DNA of 60,000 bases from Cryptomeria japonica. Lineage: Eukaryota > Streptophyta > Pinopsida > Cupressales > Cupressaceae. Numbering within the stretch: the stretch's first letter is position 1; each line of letters begins with the position of its first letter. Below, piece by piece: positions 1 through 11,462 of the stretch. The translations under genes were made by a program, and so were the position numbers. The stretch spans positions 216,824,997 through 216,884,996 of the forward strand of contig NC_081406.1 of NCBI RefSeq assembly GCF_030272615.1. The letters are read 5' to 3'. Below the pieces are notes generated by a model, which saw nothing but the letters and a program-made list of their open reading frames with translations, searched no databases and was not told the origin of the DNA.

Positions 1-26
1 CTTCCTGTATGATTGCTTGTTGGCAT

Positions 27-874
27 CTAACATTTAGGAACTAAGTAGTCCCCCAAAGTGACTTTCTTCTTCCTTGAATAACTTGCATTCACACACAAAT
101 GACCAGAAAGAAAAATTGTTTGATTTGGCTGTCCTAAACGAAAGTTGCTCTTGGTTGATATTGTTATCATGTCTCCCCCCTTTCCTCTATCTTGAGGCAT
201 CTTCATTTCCTCCAACTTGTTGTCCTTCCTTTGTCCAATGATAGGACACTTGAGTGTACCAACTTGTACATGATCAAGATTCCAAAGTCCTTTATGAAAT
301 GGACTATCATAGTGCTGCAAATCTATACTTTTCTTACCCTGTTCTTTGACTGAAAACACATTGCCAAAACACATTACAATGTTGTCTCTTGCCTTCCCCA
401 TCAATAGGCTCAATTTGTACTTCCTTCCACCCTTATGAACCACATATGTGTTTTGATACCCATCATGTATAATTCTTCTAGATTATTGCCAAGGTCTACC
501 CAAAATCAAATGACCACAACTCATATCCATTACATCACACAAAATACTATCCGCATATGGCCCAATGGAGAAATGATTAACAACGTGATATTTTACCAAC
601 ATATTTTGACCCTCACTGACCCATGTAGAAAAATATGGATTAGGATGGGCAAGGGTTTGTAAATTTAACTTTTGACTACTTCATAAGCAACAAAATTGTG
701 ACAAACCCCTGAATCAACAATCAAATTGCATACCTTGCCATGGATCTTACAATTTGTCCTAAAGATCCTTTCTTGTTGTGATGGTTGTACTTTCCCCATG
801 AGTAGCGACTCTCCTTCCTCTGGTGGTATCATGATTTCTTCTTCTTGTTCTTCCTTTTTACCTTCTTGTGTCAA
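27..874 (-). pseudogene. gyp-1 aspartic protease and start of pol linker (decayed)
   Basis: This is a retropepsin-like protease that would cleave the gag-pol polyprotein. The active-site motif appears as VDSGVCHNFV (consensus DSGA, so Ala is changed to Val), near 700-720. The downstream half carries CDVMDMSCGHLILGRPWQ (about 488-541), the conserved second half of plant gypsy proteases. A stop follows the GRPWQ box. The continuation to the left (27-443) is in another frame, so at least one frameshift is present. Nothing of RT is visible before the window edge. Confidence 0.75.
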
Positions 875-929
875 ATTAACCCTCCTTTCCTTCTTGTCCT
901 CATTCCATTTAGGAAATTTGAATGATGGG

Positions 930-1948
930 TTCCCTAGTTCATTACAATTATAACACCTAAATGTGCATCTTCCTTGACCAAATCCTCTTCCTCCTCTCTA
1001 ATTGTATCCACCCCTTGATTCTGAAAATGATTCCTTGCCCTTGTCCTCATTGCTTGGTCCTTGACATCTTCCAGCTCTTCCTCTATTTGAGTTACCTCCT
1101 CTTCCTGACCTTTCTTTTCTCCTCTTCACCTATTCTTCTACTCTAATAGCCAATTGAAAACATTCACCAATGGTCCTTGGCACTTGTAGACCAATCTCAT
1201 CTTGCAAATGATACTTCAAGCCATTGACATAGCTGGCTACCTTCTCATCTTCATCCTCATATCCTCTTCTAATACTCAATTTAGGAAATTGTTCAGTATA
1301 GGACATTACATCCATGTCTTTTTGTTTGAATTTTTGTCTCATCCTCTTCACATGTATGCTATAATCTAAAGGCAAGAATTGTTCTTTGATCAGATTCTTC
1401 ATCCTTGCCCACTGTGTGATTCTTGTCAAACCCCTAGACATTCTATCATTTTGTAAACTTGTCCACCAAGTCAAAGCAGTACTTCTAAGTTGTTTTTTTG
1501 CAAACCTTACCCTCTTATCATCCTCCATCTATTCATACTCAAAGTAGTTCTGCAAGGCATCGAGCCAACCCAACACTTCCTCACTATCCATATTTCCCTG
1601 ATAGATTAGTACATCCACATGTCCTTTCCTTGCATTGTTTTGTACTGCCTTCAAAAGTCTAACCAACCTCCTCTCCTTAGGGTCCACTTCATCTTCAACC
1701 CTCCTACGCTCTAGTCTTTTTGGTTGCTCTTCTCCATCATCTCCATTTTGTTCTTCCCAATTAGGTTCTTCCCTCCTATTGTCCATTCTTTCATTCTCAT
1801 ATTGTTCTATCCTTGCTTGCATTGTCTCTTTCTCTCTTATCCATGCTCTTTCTTCCCTTGCCTTACTCTGTTCCCTTTCTCTTCTTTCCCTCTCCAAAGT
1901 TTCTTTCAACTCTTCAATTTCCTTAACCAACTGGTTCTCAAGTGCCAT
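930..1948 (-). pseudogene. gyp-1 gag (decayed)
   Basis: Gag forms the virus-like particle of the element. The chosen start is the ATG at 1948, just after the primer site; an open frame continues upstream to 2035 but runs through the primer site. The first ~130 codons are strongly charged (Glu/Arg rich) and look coiled-coil. The capsid-like core follows, with the LTWWTSL and FLPLDY boxes of the retrotransposon gag family. One in-frame TAG at about 1529 splits it, and another stop lies near 1127. The CCHC knuckle near 930-970 is degenerate (CYNCNELGNPSFKF: His and last Cys replaced). Confidence 0.8.
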
Positions 1949-1982
1949 CACTCCTTCCAACTTCCTACCAAGACCTTTTCTT

Positions 1983-1995
1983 TCTCTAATACCAC
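1983..1995 (-). other. gyp-1 primer-binding site
   Basis: The minus strand reads GTGGTATTAGAGA, close to TGGTATCAGAGC, the complement of the plant initiator-Met tRNA 3' end used by many plant LTR elements. It sits between the presumed LTR end (CA at 2001-2002) and gag, as expected. Confidence 0.7.
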
Positions 1996-2000
1996 TTTGA

Positions 2001-3573
2001 TGCAGAATTGGTAGGGGTGTGGTGGTATAAGACAATGCCCAAACAAATATAGATGACCTTGTAAGGTATAAGGGAAATACAAGGTAAGAAAATGATAGAT
2101 CCCCTTAAGCCTACAAACACCCCAAGTGGTTCAAATGGGCCAATTATGAAACAAGACCTTCCCAAATGCAAATGATGATTTAGAAGGTGTCCTTAGGTCT
2201 ATCACAAAGAGATTCAATTGGTTTGGTCTTCCTATGCAATGATTTAATGCCCAAATCCCAAATTAGGCCTATTAAGTCTAGAGCCCCCTTTAGCCCCGCT
2301 GAGAGAGGAAATAATGATTAACTCTGCAACTTCTCATAACACTGACCAAAAAATTGTCTTTTCAACTACCCTTTTGACTCTATGTCAACATATCCAAAGC
2401 GTGACATAAGTTATTTTGGAGAAAACACACTATCTGACCACTGTCCCTTGTTTCTTAACACAAAATGGGGTGAATTTATGAAGCAACTATACCACAAGCT
2501 TCTCTCCAAGACACCAAACCTCAAAATAGTCTTTAAAAATGGCAAATGAGGATGGAATCCAAGGTTAATTTCACTCTATGAGGTTTCTTACCCCAAAAGC
2601 CCCAAATTTTCCTTCTACAACCCTTAAATCTAGGGTTTCTTCAATGTGCCTTCTCCACACACTCCTGCAACAAATTGATTATGGTTTCACCTTTCTATAT
2701 TTGTTATAAAACTGAATCAATCATAAAAGGTCCCACTCCAATGGCTAGTTCTCTCAATCCTTCAACCTACCAAGCCTTTTCACTAGGCTTTCAAACACAA
2801 AACTTTGGTGATCACCTTCCAAACTCCTTAATCTACACAATCAGTTGTTAGATGATATAGTACATGTCATTTTATAGTCATTAAATGAGAAATAGTAGAT
2901 CATTATTCATGGAATGACCCCATGATTAACAAAACCTCAAAACTATTAAGGAAAATGATACAAAAACTTGTAGCAGTCAGCCCAAACGTTAGATTTATGA
3001 TAAAAAAATGATTTAAATTCATACACAGAGGTTAATGATGTGAACACAAATGTCCTAAAGTGCTATAACATGAAAAAGATTCCAAAAGAGCTCTCACAAA
3101 TGCATAGTTATTAGAAAACTTGTCTCAAAATCAGATTTTATTGAGTTTCCTGTAATAGTCCATACACCAGGCATTCAATTCTTCATACAATGCATACCAA
3201 GTGCAATTTATAACTCCTCCAAGGTTTTTTCAACCGATTTTGGTTGGTTACAATGCTTATTTAAAACATAAAACACTTAAAACCAAGTTTCCCTCCTAAT
3301 CCTAGGTAACCGTTTGTACTTGAAAATTTGAATTTTACATCTTTTGAAAATGGTTGACAACTTTTGAATAAACCCTAGAATTATTGGATTTTCATCTTTA
3401 TTGGCATATTTGATGAATCTAAACCCTCCTAAATCCATTTTTGGGTGTTTTGACCCAATACTCATTGTTTTGACAACTTTTGACAACATCAGGGCAATTT
3501 GACAACTTTTTGCATTTTTTTGTTTCAAAAGCCATTATTGGCTTCAATAACTCATAATTAATTTTGTCTACAT
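2001..3573 (-). repeat. gyp-1 probable 5' LTR and unassigned flank
   Basis: This is about 1.6 kb of noncoding AT-rich DNA upstream of the gyp-1 primer site. The inner end (minus strand ...TTCTGCA before the primer site) is well placed. The outer end is uncertain; TGTAGAC at about 3573 is the best visible candidate. No second copy in the window allows alignment. I see no gene here; the short minus-strand frame at 3277-3528 has no recognisable domain. Confidence 0.4.
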
Positions 3574-3653
3574 TGCTTGATGTTTGCAACTCCTCCTTGG
3601 CCCCTGATGGCTAGATGATTTCATTTTTTTGTCTTGGTACACCTGTACCAGGG

Positions 3654-4253
3654 CACCGACAAGTAAGCCTGATGGTTGGAAGGGTTAAGGAAATTGCAGA
3701 TGAGACTGCAAATAAATGGGACATATTTTTTGTTGAGAAGGAAAAGAAAGAGGAAAGAAATAGATTGAAAGTGGAAAAGACATTCAAGGTATATTAGAAA
3801 GATAAGGGAAAAGGTAAAGTAGGTGGTGTACCTACTATAAAAGTAACAAATAACATCCCTCCACCGACCTAGGACACCCCTCCATTAACTTCAACATCAT
3901 TGCTACATACAGCTAATCCACTAGATATGGCTACTGAAGGTATAACTCATGATGATACTAACCCAGAGTCTAAGATACTTTTTACCATGAATGTAGATAC
4001 TCAAGATATAAACATTGTTGTGGACAAAGAAACTGCAAAGGTTAAGGTAGATGATTTCAAAGACAACAAGGTCTCTAAGATACTAGCACACACTATAGAC
4101 TCTCAGGAGACTGAGATACCAGTACAAGTAGAGCAACAAGTAACTGAGAAACCTACAGAGGATAAGACAACTAAAACAAGGCAACCAGAATCAGAGAAAC
4201 CGATAGTTGTACAAATTGAGAAAAAATCTAGGCCAGAGATTCATGTTGAGTGA
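3654..4253 (+). pseudogene. ORF2 fragment of remnant H (unknown retroelement protein)
   Basis: I do not recognise the function. The translation clearly matches the middle of the ORF2 carried by nonaut-B at 14690-15110: shared blocks include DTNPESKIL, NVDTQD/NIDTQE and KGKGKVGG. It is Lys/Glu/Thr rich and low-complexity towards its end, with stops near 3797 and 3868. It ends with a stop at 4251-4253, and 3-5 bases later the sequence changes to an LTR tail. It is therefore a truncated third copy of the ORF2 family. Bases 3574-3653 to its left are unassigned. Confidence 0.7.
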
Positions 4254-4255
4254 TT

Positions 4256-4501
4256 AAATATTGTGGGTCACAAATCCCACCAAGGTTTTCCCACATCGAG
4301 TTTCCTCGTTAAAATATATTGTGTTATGGTGTGTTTCTATGTTGTCTCTATTATTTGTGTTTACCACATTAATTCTTGTTTACCGGTACACTGTTTTGGG
4401 TTGCAAAGTTATAAATAAGTTTAAATATTCATTCAATTGGTTAGACACTAATTCACCCCCCCCCCTCCTCAGTGTCTTTGGGACTGTCATTGAATCTAAC
4501 A
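4256..4501 (+). repeat. 3' tail of an LTR (remnant H, LTR-B-like)
   Basis: It matches the last ~230 bp of LTR-B (11162-11391): TATTGTGGGTCACAAATCCCAC, then GGGTTTCC-TCGTTAAAATAT, TTGTGTTATGGTGTG and a C-tract before CAGTGTCTTTGGG, ending TAACA at 4501. The first part of the LTR is missing, so a deletion has joined the ORF2 fragment directly to the LTR tail. Confidence 0.7.
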
Positions 4502-6050
4502 GACAATTGATGAGGTAGGTTTAATTTCTCAAGTTGAACCCACATCAGTAATTGAAGTATGTAAAGGTGAATGTTGGATGAAAGCTATGGAAGAGGAATT
4601 AGATCATATAGAAAAGAATTATACAAGGACTTTATTTCCTCGACCTAAAAATAAGAATTTTATTGGAACTAAATGGGTTTTCAAGAATAAATTGAATGAA
4701 GATGGAAAAGTTGTAAGGAATAGGGCTAGATTGGTTTGTAAAGGTTATTCTCTTAAGGAAGGAATCGATTATGATTGAACTTTTTCTCCGGTAGCTAGGA
4801 TTGAAGCTGTGAAATTATTTTTCTTTTGTTGCACATAAGAACTACAAGGTTTATCAGATGGATGTTAAGTGTGTATTTCTAAATGGAGATCTTGAAGAGG
4901 AAGTCTATATTGAGCAGCCTGATGGATTTTCACTTTAAGATAACAAAAACATGGTTCACAGGTTAAGGAAAGCTTTATATGGATTAAAACAAGCTCCTAG
5001 AGCTTGGTATGAAAGATTGGATAAATATCTTTTGAAGATTGGATAGTTACTAATATTATAAGATGAAGTTGATGATGACATATTGATTATTGAGGTTTTT
5101 GTTGATGATATCATTTTTGAAGGTGAAGATAAGTTATGCATGGAATTCTCTAACAATATGAAGAATGAATTTGAAATGTCTATGATTGGGGAGATGAAAT
5201 TTTTCCTAGGTTTATAGATTACTTAGACTGATAAAGGTATTTTCATCTTTCAAACTAAGTATGCTAGAGAATTGTTAAAGAAAATTGGTATGGAAAATTC
5301 TAAACTAGTTGGTACTCCTATGGTTACAAGTGAGAAATTGACAAAGAAAGATGTATCAGCTTCGGTAAATCCTACAAGGTATAAATCTATGATTGGAGGT
5401 TTGTTATATTTAACTCAAACTAGATTAGATATAATAAATGCAATCTTTATTGTATCAAGATTTCAGAGTGATCCTGGAGAGAATCATGTGAGTGCAGTGA
5501 AAAGGATTTCCATGTATTTGCAAGGAATAATTGAGTATGGTTTATGGTATCCTAAAGATGATGACTTTACACTATGTGCATATACAGATGTAGATTGAGC
5601 TGGAGATGTTGATGACCGAAAGAGCACATCTAGTGGAGCTTTCTTTCTTGGAAAGAAACTTGTTTGATGGATTAGTAAGAAACAATCGTGTACTTCTTTA
5701 TCTACTGTTGAAGCTGAGTATGTTGTTGCTGCTATGAACTATACACAAGTCCTATGGATGAATCAAATTTTGAAGGATATAAGGGTAGGCTGTAATGAAC
5801 TGGTAGTTATTCACTATGATAACTCTACTGCTATTAACATATCAAAGAATTTGGTATTTCATTCCAGGACAAAGAACATTTCAATCAAGTATAACTTTTT
5901 GAAGGAGAAGGGGGAAGCAAATGAAGTCAAACTGGTTTATGTGAACACTAAAGAGTAGATTGCAGATATTTTCACTAAACCTTTGCCCAAAGAATCATTT
6001 GAGTACTTCAAAGATAGATTGGGAGTTTTTGCCCCTCCAGTAGAGACTTG
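4502..6050 (+). pseudogene. Copia element E: reverse transcriptase and RNase H (decayed)
   Basis: This is the 3' half of a Ty1/copia pol. It aligns along its length with cop-A pol at about 27490-29050. The RT region shows [22 protein letters not shown], the [13 protein letters not shown] block (about 4981-5019) and the FVDD catalytic box (5098-5109). RNase H shows DVDDRKSTSSGAFF, the STVEAEYV box and the terminal IADIFTKPLP. There are many stops and several frameshifts. Gag, protease and integrase are absent: pol begins abruptly at the H LTR tail, which suggests H inserted into E. Confidence 0.85.
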
Positions 6051-6436
6051 AGTGATGTGGATTGGCATCAGTCTAGTATGCATTATCAGAGCTACTATTC
6101 ATTTAGGATTGATGTGGTGGTGCTATTACTATGGGGGAGTAGTCAGCTATGTGGTTCAGAGGTTTCATAATTTTTGTTTGATGTTTATGTTAGATTTATG
6201 GCATTGATTTCAAAGGGAGAGAGATATACATGTGAAAAACAGAGCCTAATAGAAATATCAATTAAAGGGGAGAGATCAGAGATTAATAGGGATATCAATT
6301 TCAGGGGGAGTTTGTTGGTGTATCATTTTGTGGGAGATTGTTGGTTTTCTTCCTTTGAGGGAGACTTGTTTGGCATTTTCTTGGCACTTGTATGTTTTTC
6401 ACATCTAGTGTTGCCATCAATGCCAAAGGGGGAGAT
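6051..6436 (+). other. Copia E post-pol noncoding region with polypurine tracts
   Basis: There is no gene. Several purine runs precede the LTR: near 6210 (caaagggagagaga), near 6265 (aaaggggagag), near 6302 (aggggga) and the terminal tract at 6424-6435 (caaagggggaga) immediately before the LTR. Repeated tract-like motifs between pol and the 3' LTR are known from plant Sireviruses. Confidence 0.6.
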
Positions 6437-6482
6437 TGTTGACAATTTGGAGGAATTGATTATGTGTTGTATTGATGGCAAC
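6410..6482 (+). other. Inverted repeat bracketing PPT and LTR start (E)
   Basis: GTTGCCATCAAT (6410-6421) and ATTGATGGCAAC (6471-6482) form perfect 12-bp arms. The ~49-base loop holds the polypurine tract and the first bases of the LTR. The same arrangement occurs in nonaut-B and, imperfectly, in cop-A. Confidence 0.7.
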
Positions 6483-7640
6483 ACCAATTATCTATCGGGT
6501 TCCAATAGATTGGTTGGTTTATGATATTGATCTGGAGATCATCTCCAGTATGCTCTGGTTTGTGGAATTGGTTTGGATTGGTCATTCATATGTTCTTGAT
6601 GTGTTTCATCATCTTTTGGCTCGAGACTCGATGATTTGGAAGCTATTATTTATTCTAGCATTGTTTTTGGTTACAGATAAGGGTTCTACCGATAAAGATT
6701 TTTTGAAGATATTTTGATGCACTTGATAAGAGGTGTTGGTGCAAATTCTAGATGGTTCATGGGATGTTGTCAGTTATCTTATTCATGTTCTGGTTGATCG
6801 ATGGTGTTGGATTTGTCTTCTGGCGACCTATTTTGGGTCCAGTGCTATCTAGGTTATGGTCCGGTTTACATAACTTGTTGGTAGTTGATCCTGATGCATT
6901 ATCATTTGGATTTATCGATTGGATTATGTTGTTTTGGTCTCTAGTCGACTTGGATTATTATTGGTTTGCGGGTTTATGTATTGAATTTATTGTATTATCT
7001 TTTTGGTGGTTGACCTAATTTTTTAGGTCCCGAGTTGGTATATATATCATGGAAAATCTCTTCGTAGATCACGTGATGGAATTATGGTTATGGGATTATT
7101 TGTGTGCGAATAAAGTTCTAATCATATGCAAAGGTTTCAGTCAATCATAGGTGATCAAATTGGGTTTGTGTAAGAGGTCTAAGACCTCCGGTATTGAGCT
7201 TAACTAGAACTGTACTCAAGCATAGGAGATGTTATCTTTGTAGTTCACTCTTCTTTCCAGATTGTAGTCTAGATTTCTATTGTAGTCAGTGAGGATCCTT
7301 TTGTGATGAGTAGTGTGCTCTAGGTTGTTGGCCTTCATGCATGCACAGGCCCCTCTCTTTGTAATCACATACTGCAGAAGTATCATCTGACTGTGGGTAT
7401 GCTTCCTACCATGGGTTTTCCCTTTATCGAGTTTTTTACATACAAATATTGGTGTTATGTGTTGTAGATGGTTGGTAAATGTTTTTTGATTTCTGTCTAT
7501 GCTTAGTTGCTATATCTTCTATTCTAGTATTTGATTCAAGTATTCCAATAAAATGTTTCAAGTGTTTAAAGTTATTTAACATATTGACAATTGATTCACC
7601 CACCTATCAGTTGTCCTTCAGTTATCTGAGCTATCTAACA
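6437..7640 (+). repeat. Copia E 3' LTR
   Basis: It starts TGTTGAC right after the purine tract and ends TAACA at 7640 after the usual C-rich end (GATTCACCCACC...CAGTTGTCC). It contains a TATA-rich stretch near 7040 and a conserved copia LTR end module (GTGTGCTCTAGG...GGCC, CATGGGTTTTCCC). The next 5 bp (gaaag, 7641-7645) would be the TSD; no left partner is visible. It is inserted within gyp-2, just downstream of its protease. Confidence 0.8.
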
Positions 7641-8200
7641 GAAAGAAGTCAATGTGAACTTTTGTCCATCCTTCTCAATAGTGATCAGGTTTCTTCTATA
7701 GTCATAGATAAATCCTCTATCAAATTTCCAAGGTCTTCCTAACAAAACATGACAAGCACTCATAGGTAAAACATCACATAAGACCTCATCCCTAAAAGTT
7801 GACCAATATTGAAATTCAGAAAACATCCCTTTTACTTCTAACTATTGATCATCCTGCAACCAACTTACCTTGTAAGGACAAGGGTGCTCAATCCTTTTCA
7901 ACCCAAGCTTCTCTACCATCTCTCCAGATACCAAATTATTAGTATTTCCACTATCCACAATAAATTTACAACACTTACCACCAGATTTATACACAGTCTA
8001 GAAAAGATTCTTCCTCTGAGTAGATCTGATATTTTCACTAATTTGCTCCATCAAGACTTTTATGAACCAAAGGGATTCTCCCTACTCTGGTTCCAACACA
8101 TTCTCACCGGTAACTGTAACTTGGTGATCCTCATTTCCCATGTAGTTCCTTTCCATCCCTTACTTGCACTTAGAAGATCTATGTCCAGTTTCTCCACAGT
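7641..8200 (-). pseudogene. gyp-2 aspartic protease (decayed)
   Basis: Read on the minus strand, the active-site half is FIVDSGNTNNLVSGEMV (about 7945-7995), followed by HPCPYKVSWLQ and then CDVLPMSACHVLLGRPWKFDR (about 7716-7780). These are the typical halves of plant gypsy proteases, with the catalytic DSG kept. The frame shifts within the region. The reading frame is cut at 7640 by insertion of copia E, and the remainder of pol is not found in the window. Confidence 0.75.
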
Positions 8201-9037
8201 TGAAACATCTACCCAGAAATTCTATGTGTCTTCTAATCTGGTTCTTGAATCCACATAGGTTTTGATTCTTCTTCAATATTATTCTTCTCTATATTACCAC
8301 TCATCTTCCCTTTATATCTCTCCTTCCCCCTAGGGTTATTTTTTTGTCTCCTTTACACTTTCTCCTTAGCCTTGAAAGCATATTGGTAAGCCTCTTTAAC
8401 CGTAAAAATTTTCAGCATACTCATCTCATCCTGAATACTAAATGCAAGTCCATTTACATATCTAGACACCTTCTCTCTATCTATCTCTCTATGTCTAGAT
8501 CTGATCATTAACTTGTATAATTCCTCTATATACTCCTTCACACTCATGTTCCTCTACTTCAGGTTTTGCAACTTCTTGAACAATTCCAACTCATAGTCTC
8601 CTAGAATGAACTTAGCCTTCAATCTCACTACTATCTACCTCCACTGAGTTATCTTCATCTCACCATTCTCAACTCTATCTCTTTGCAATTATTTCCACCA
8701 TAGGTAGCATTCCCTTTCAACTTATTTTGTACCAACCAAACTCTCTACAGGTCCTTAATATCCTCAAACTCAAAGGAGTCCTTCAACTCTCAAATCCAAT
8801 CAATCAAATCTTCCATATTTAGTGTCCTAGAAAAGTTGGAAACCTCCACTTTATGAACCTTACTTGTGCCACCACTCTCAGAAATCTTTCATCTCTTTCA
8901 TCTAGTCTTTCAGCTTCCTCAACCTCAAGCTCTTCTCCAACCTCTTCATACTCATCCTTAGATTCAAGATTCCTTTGCAAACCAACCAACGCATTTTGGT
9001 TCTCATTCCTCATCTCATTCTTGAAATCCTCCATCAT
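8160..9037 (-). pseudogene. gyp-2 gag with intact CCHC knuckle (decayed)
   Basis: The N-terminal part (8819-9037) is acidic and coiled-coil-like. The capsid-core part (8353-8547) shows EYIEELYKLMIRSR and VSRYVNGL, the gypsy gag pattern. A complete CX2CX4HX4C knuckle (CFNCGETGHRSSKC) lies near 8175-8220. The parts lie in different frames with several stops. Confidence 0.7.
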
Positions 9038-9224
9038 CTACTCTACCCTCTAGGGGTTCATCCTTCAAGGAAACATCTCCTCCTTTTCTCTAGTGCAACT
9101 ACCTCAACTCGATGATATGACTACCAGTTTTGATTTCCTCAGACTTGATGATCTATCAAACATGCATAGCTTGCCTCAACTCGGTGATCTACTCACCCAA
9201 AGGAATGCCTCAAGGTTCACAACC

Positions 9225-9237
9225 AACTATGATACCA
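9225..9237 (-). other. gyp-2 primer-binding site
   Basis: The minus strand reads TGGTATCATAGTT, matching the initiator-Met tRNA complement (TGGTATCAGAGCC) in its first eight bases. It lies just inside the LTR end (TGCA at 9243-9246). Confidence 0.65.
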
Positions 9238-9242
9238 CTTGG

Positions 9243-9537
9243 TGCAACCATAATCTAGTGGGTCCTCAAAGAGAACAAACCAGATCATGCAGCAAGACTA
9301 ACACAATAGAGGAAACAACAAAACTTAAATAAAATGCAAAATTAAATATCCACATCATCATATCATCATCATAGAACATTTGATTAGCAACTAGTTACAT
9401 GCAGGAAAACATGCTAGATTACAATTCTTCTGGACGTCCAAGAGGCATCTTAATTACTATTCCCGAAATCATGATCCTCCTAATTTTTCCACTGCCTTCC
9501 TAAGGATCACATAAAACAATATATATACCCTTCATAA
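9243..9537 (-). repeat. gyp-2 5' LTR, inner part
   Basis: This is the 3' end of the gyp-2 5' LTR on the minus strand, ending ...GGTTGCA next to the primer site. It is interrupted at 9537 by cop-A; the rest continues at 30505. The last five bases before cop-A (cataa, 9533-9537) are the cop-A TSD. Confidence 0.6.
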
Positions 9538-10606
9538 TGTTGGTATTATGGATGTGTTCAATTGGTTTTGTCATTGATGTTGACTCTTATCCTTCTGGAG
9601 ATCTTTGGTTATGTTGAACTAGCACATTATGTTCACCGACAAGTTGAGTGACTTATGTACAATCATCAATATATCACTCACCGATAGGTTATATTATTGA
9701 CCAACACTGAAGATGACTTGTTATCATCTAGAGATCACTTGGTTATGTCAAAGACATGGTTTGGACACTTGGTTTTGGTATTTTTGTTATTGGTCTAATT
9801 GGGTTGACATATTTGTTGTTACCGGCAAATTAGTCTAGGCTATGGACCGACATGCATTATCTATTTAGATCAGCATGACACATTATGGAGATGATTTGAT
9901 TATGGACATTGTTGTAAATGTATTGAGCCTACATGATGCATCGTATCTTGACTTATTTGTAATTGATTTATTGTAATATTCTTAGTGAGCCGACCTACAC
10001 ATTTGGTCTTAGGCTTTGATATATATGTAAGATCTCATTTGTGAGATGATGTAAGTGAGGAGAATAAAGATAATGGTATACGGTATAAGTTTTTGTAACA
10101 TGGTATGTGCGAATATTGAAGATCATATGAGAAGACCATAGAGAAGGTTCAAGGAAGGTTTGAAGGTGATTATTAGAGCTTAATCGATAATGAATCCAAC
10201 ATTGGAGATGCTACATTGAGCAGTACATTATCATTGTATTGAACCATCCAATTATAGTAAGTGTGACTCTTATTTTGTGATTGAGCAGTGAGCTCTAGGT
10301 GGTTGGCCTTTCTACATGTGCAGGCCCCATTTGTATACACATACTATTTGCAGTAGTATCATCTGATTGTGGGAAAGGTTTCCCACCATGGTTTTTCCCC
10401 TTACAGGGTTTCTACGTATAAATATTTGTGTTATGTGTTGTGGATGTTGTTTCTCTTTCTTTTCTATGCATTAAGTTTCACTAGTATTAAGATTTACTGC
10501 TAATCTGTCAACCGACATTAAGTTTGGTTTAGTGGTATTAAGTATCAAGTTTGATTAAGTTATATTTGGATTGAAATTAATTGACAACTAATTCACCCCA
10601 ACCTTT
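9538..10606 (+). repeat. cop-A 5' LTR, main part
   Basis: It aligns with the 3' LTR 29417-30470 throughout. It contains a TATA-like stretch (tgatatatatgtaag, 10016-10030) followed by a short hairpin (ATCTCATTTGTGAGAT). The end module GAGCAGTGAGCTCTAGG, TGTGCAGGCC and CACCATGGTTTTTCCC is shared with LTRs B and E. It is cut at 10606 by nonaut-B; the remaining ~23 bp lie at 24842-24864. Confidence 0.9.
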
Positions 10607-11391
10607 TGTTGGCAAATGCACACTCCAATGAGAAATTGTAGGTGATTGAAGATATTATCATTGATTGCAACCTTACAGTCATGTGATATTGGTAGGCACT
10701 AGCACAGGAAGACTCTACACCAACATATAGTACACCGGCATTGAAAGGAATAATACCGACACCTTGGCCAACAACAATTTTGTATTAATATATTTTGTAA
10801 TTAATTGTAAAATCTTTTTGTAAGCCAACATGGCGGATTGTAAAATGACTCATATATGTATGAGATCATTGTAAATCATTTAATAGGGATATGATGCGAA
10901 ATATGAATAGAAGGTAGTAGACCTAATATGCAAATTATTGGTTAAGGGTTTATGTATGTAGTAGAGTTTAAAACAGTACTAAATCTGGTATAGTAGACGC
11001 TAATCTGAAGCAGTACAAGACATTGGATTTATATAATCGATTTCTGTAAGTCAGTGTGACTTCTTTTGTATTTGAGCAGTGAGCTCTAGGCACTTGGCCT
11101 TCCTGCATGTGCAGGCCTCTATTGTAAGCAGTAATATTCTCTTATTGGCCAGTAAGAAAATATTGTGGGTCACAAATCCCACCGAGGTTTTTCCCACACC
11201 GGGTTTCCTTGTTAAAATATTGTGTTATGGTGTGCTTTTCATGTTGTGGTTGTTATTCTTATTTGCTCCATTATTTCTGGTTTACCGATACATAGTTTTA
11301 ATATGCTTTTCATGTTATAAGTTAAGAAATTTATTATACCGGTCAGATACTGATTCACCCCCCCCTCTCAGTATCTTTGGGAATCCTAACA
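10607..11391 (+). repeat. nonaut-B 5' LTR
   Basis: 785 bp, TGTTGG...CCTAACA, aligned with 24053-24836. Internal landmarks are GTAAGTCAGTGTGACTTC, the GAGCAGTGAGCTCTAGG end module, TATTGTGGGTCACAAATCCC and a C-tract before CTCAGTATCTTTGGG. Its sequence differs from LTR-A outside the end module. Confidence 0.9.
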
Positions 11392-11393
11392 AT

Positions 11394-11406
11394 TGGTATC
11401 AAATCC
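11394..11406 (+). other. nonaut-B primer-binding site
   Basis: TGGTATCAAATCC starts two bases after the LTR end. It matches the initiator-Met tRNA complement TGGTATCAGAGCC with two changes, the same primer class as cop-A. Confidence 0.75.
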
Positions 11407-11462
11407 TAGTCCTCTATTTTCAAAATCCTAACAGCTTGGGGAACATCTTGACACCGTTAGAG

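Larger units (their letters stand above)
1..3573 (-). mobile_element. gyp-1: Ty3/gypsy LTR retrotransposon, 5' part only
   Basis: On the minus strand, reading from high to low coordinates, there is a probable 5' LTR, a primer-binding site, gag and an aspartic protease. RT, RNase H and integrase would lie beyond the left edge. The protease style (LILGRPW box and the PNPY-x-STW stretch before it) is typical of plant chromovirus-type gypsy elements. The outer LTR boundary near 3573 (minus-strand TGTAGAC) is a guess because the second LTR is not in the window. The element is dead: it has in-frame stops in gag and protease and a frame change between protease and linker. Confidence 0.8.

Noticed and set aside
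1635-2014. Plus-strand Ser/Phe/Leu-rich frames opposite gyp-1 gag
   Set aside because: Antisense shadows of the charged gag N-terminus on the minus strand.
6472-7018. Plus-strand Trp/Phe/Leu-rich frames in LTR-E
   Set aside because: They lie inside the LTR of copia E and have no domain or conservation with the other LTRs.
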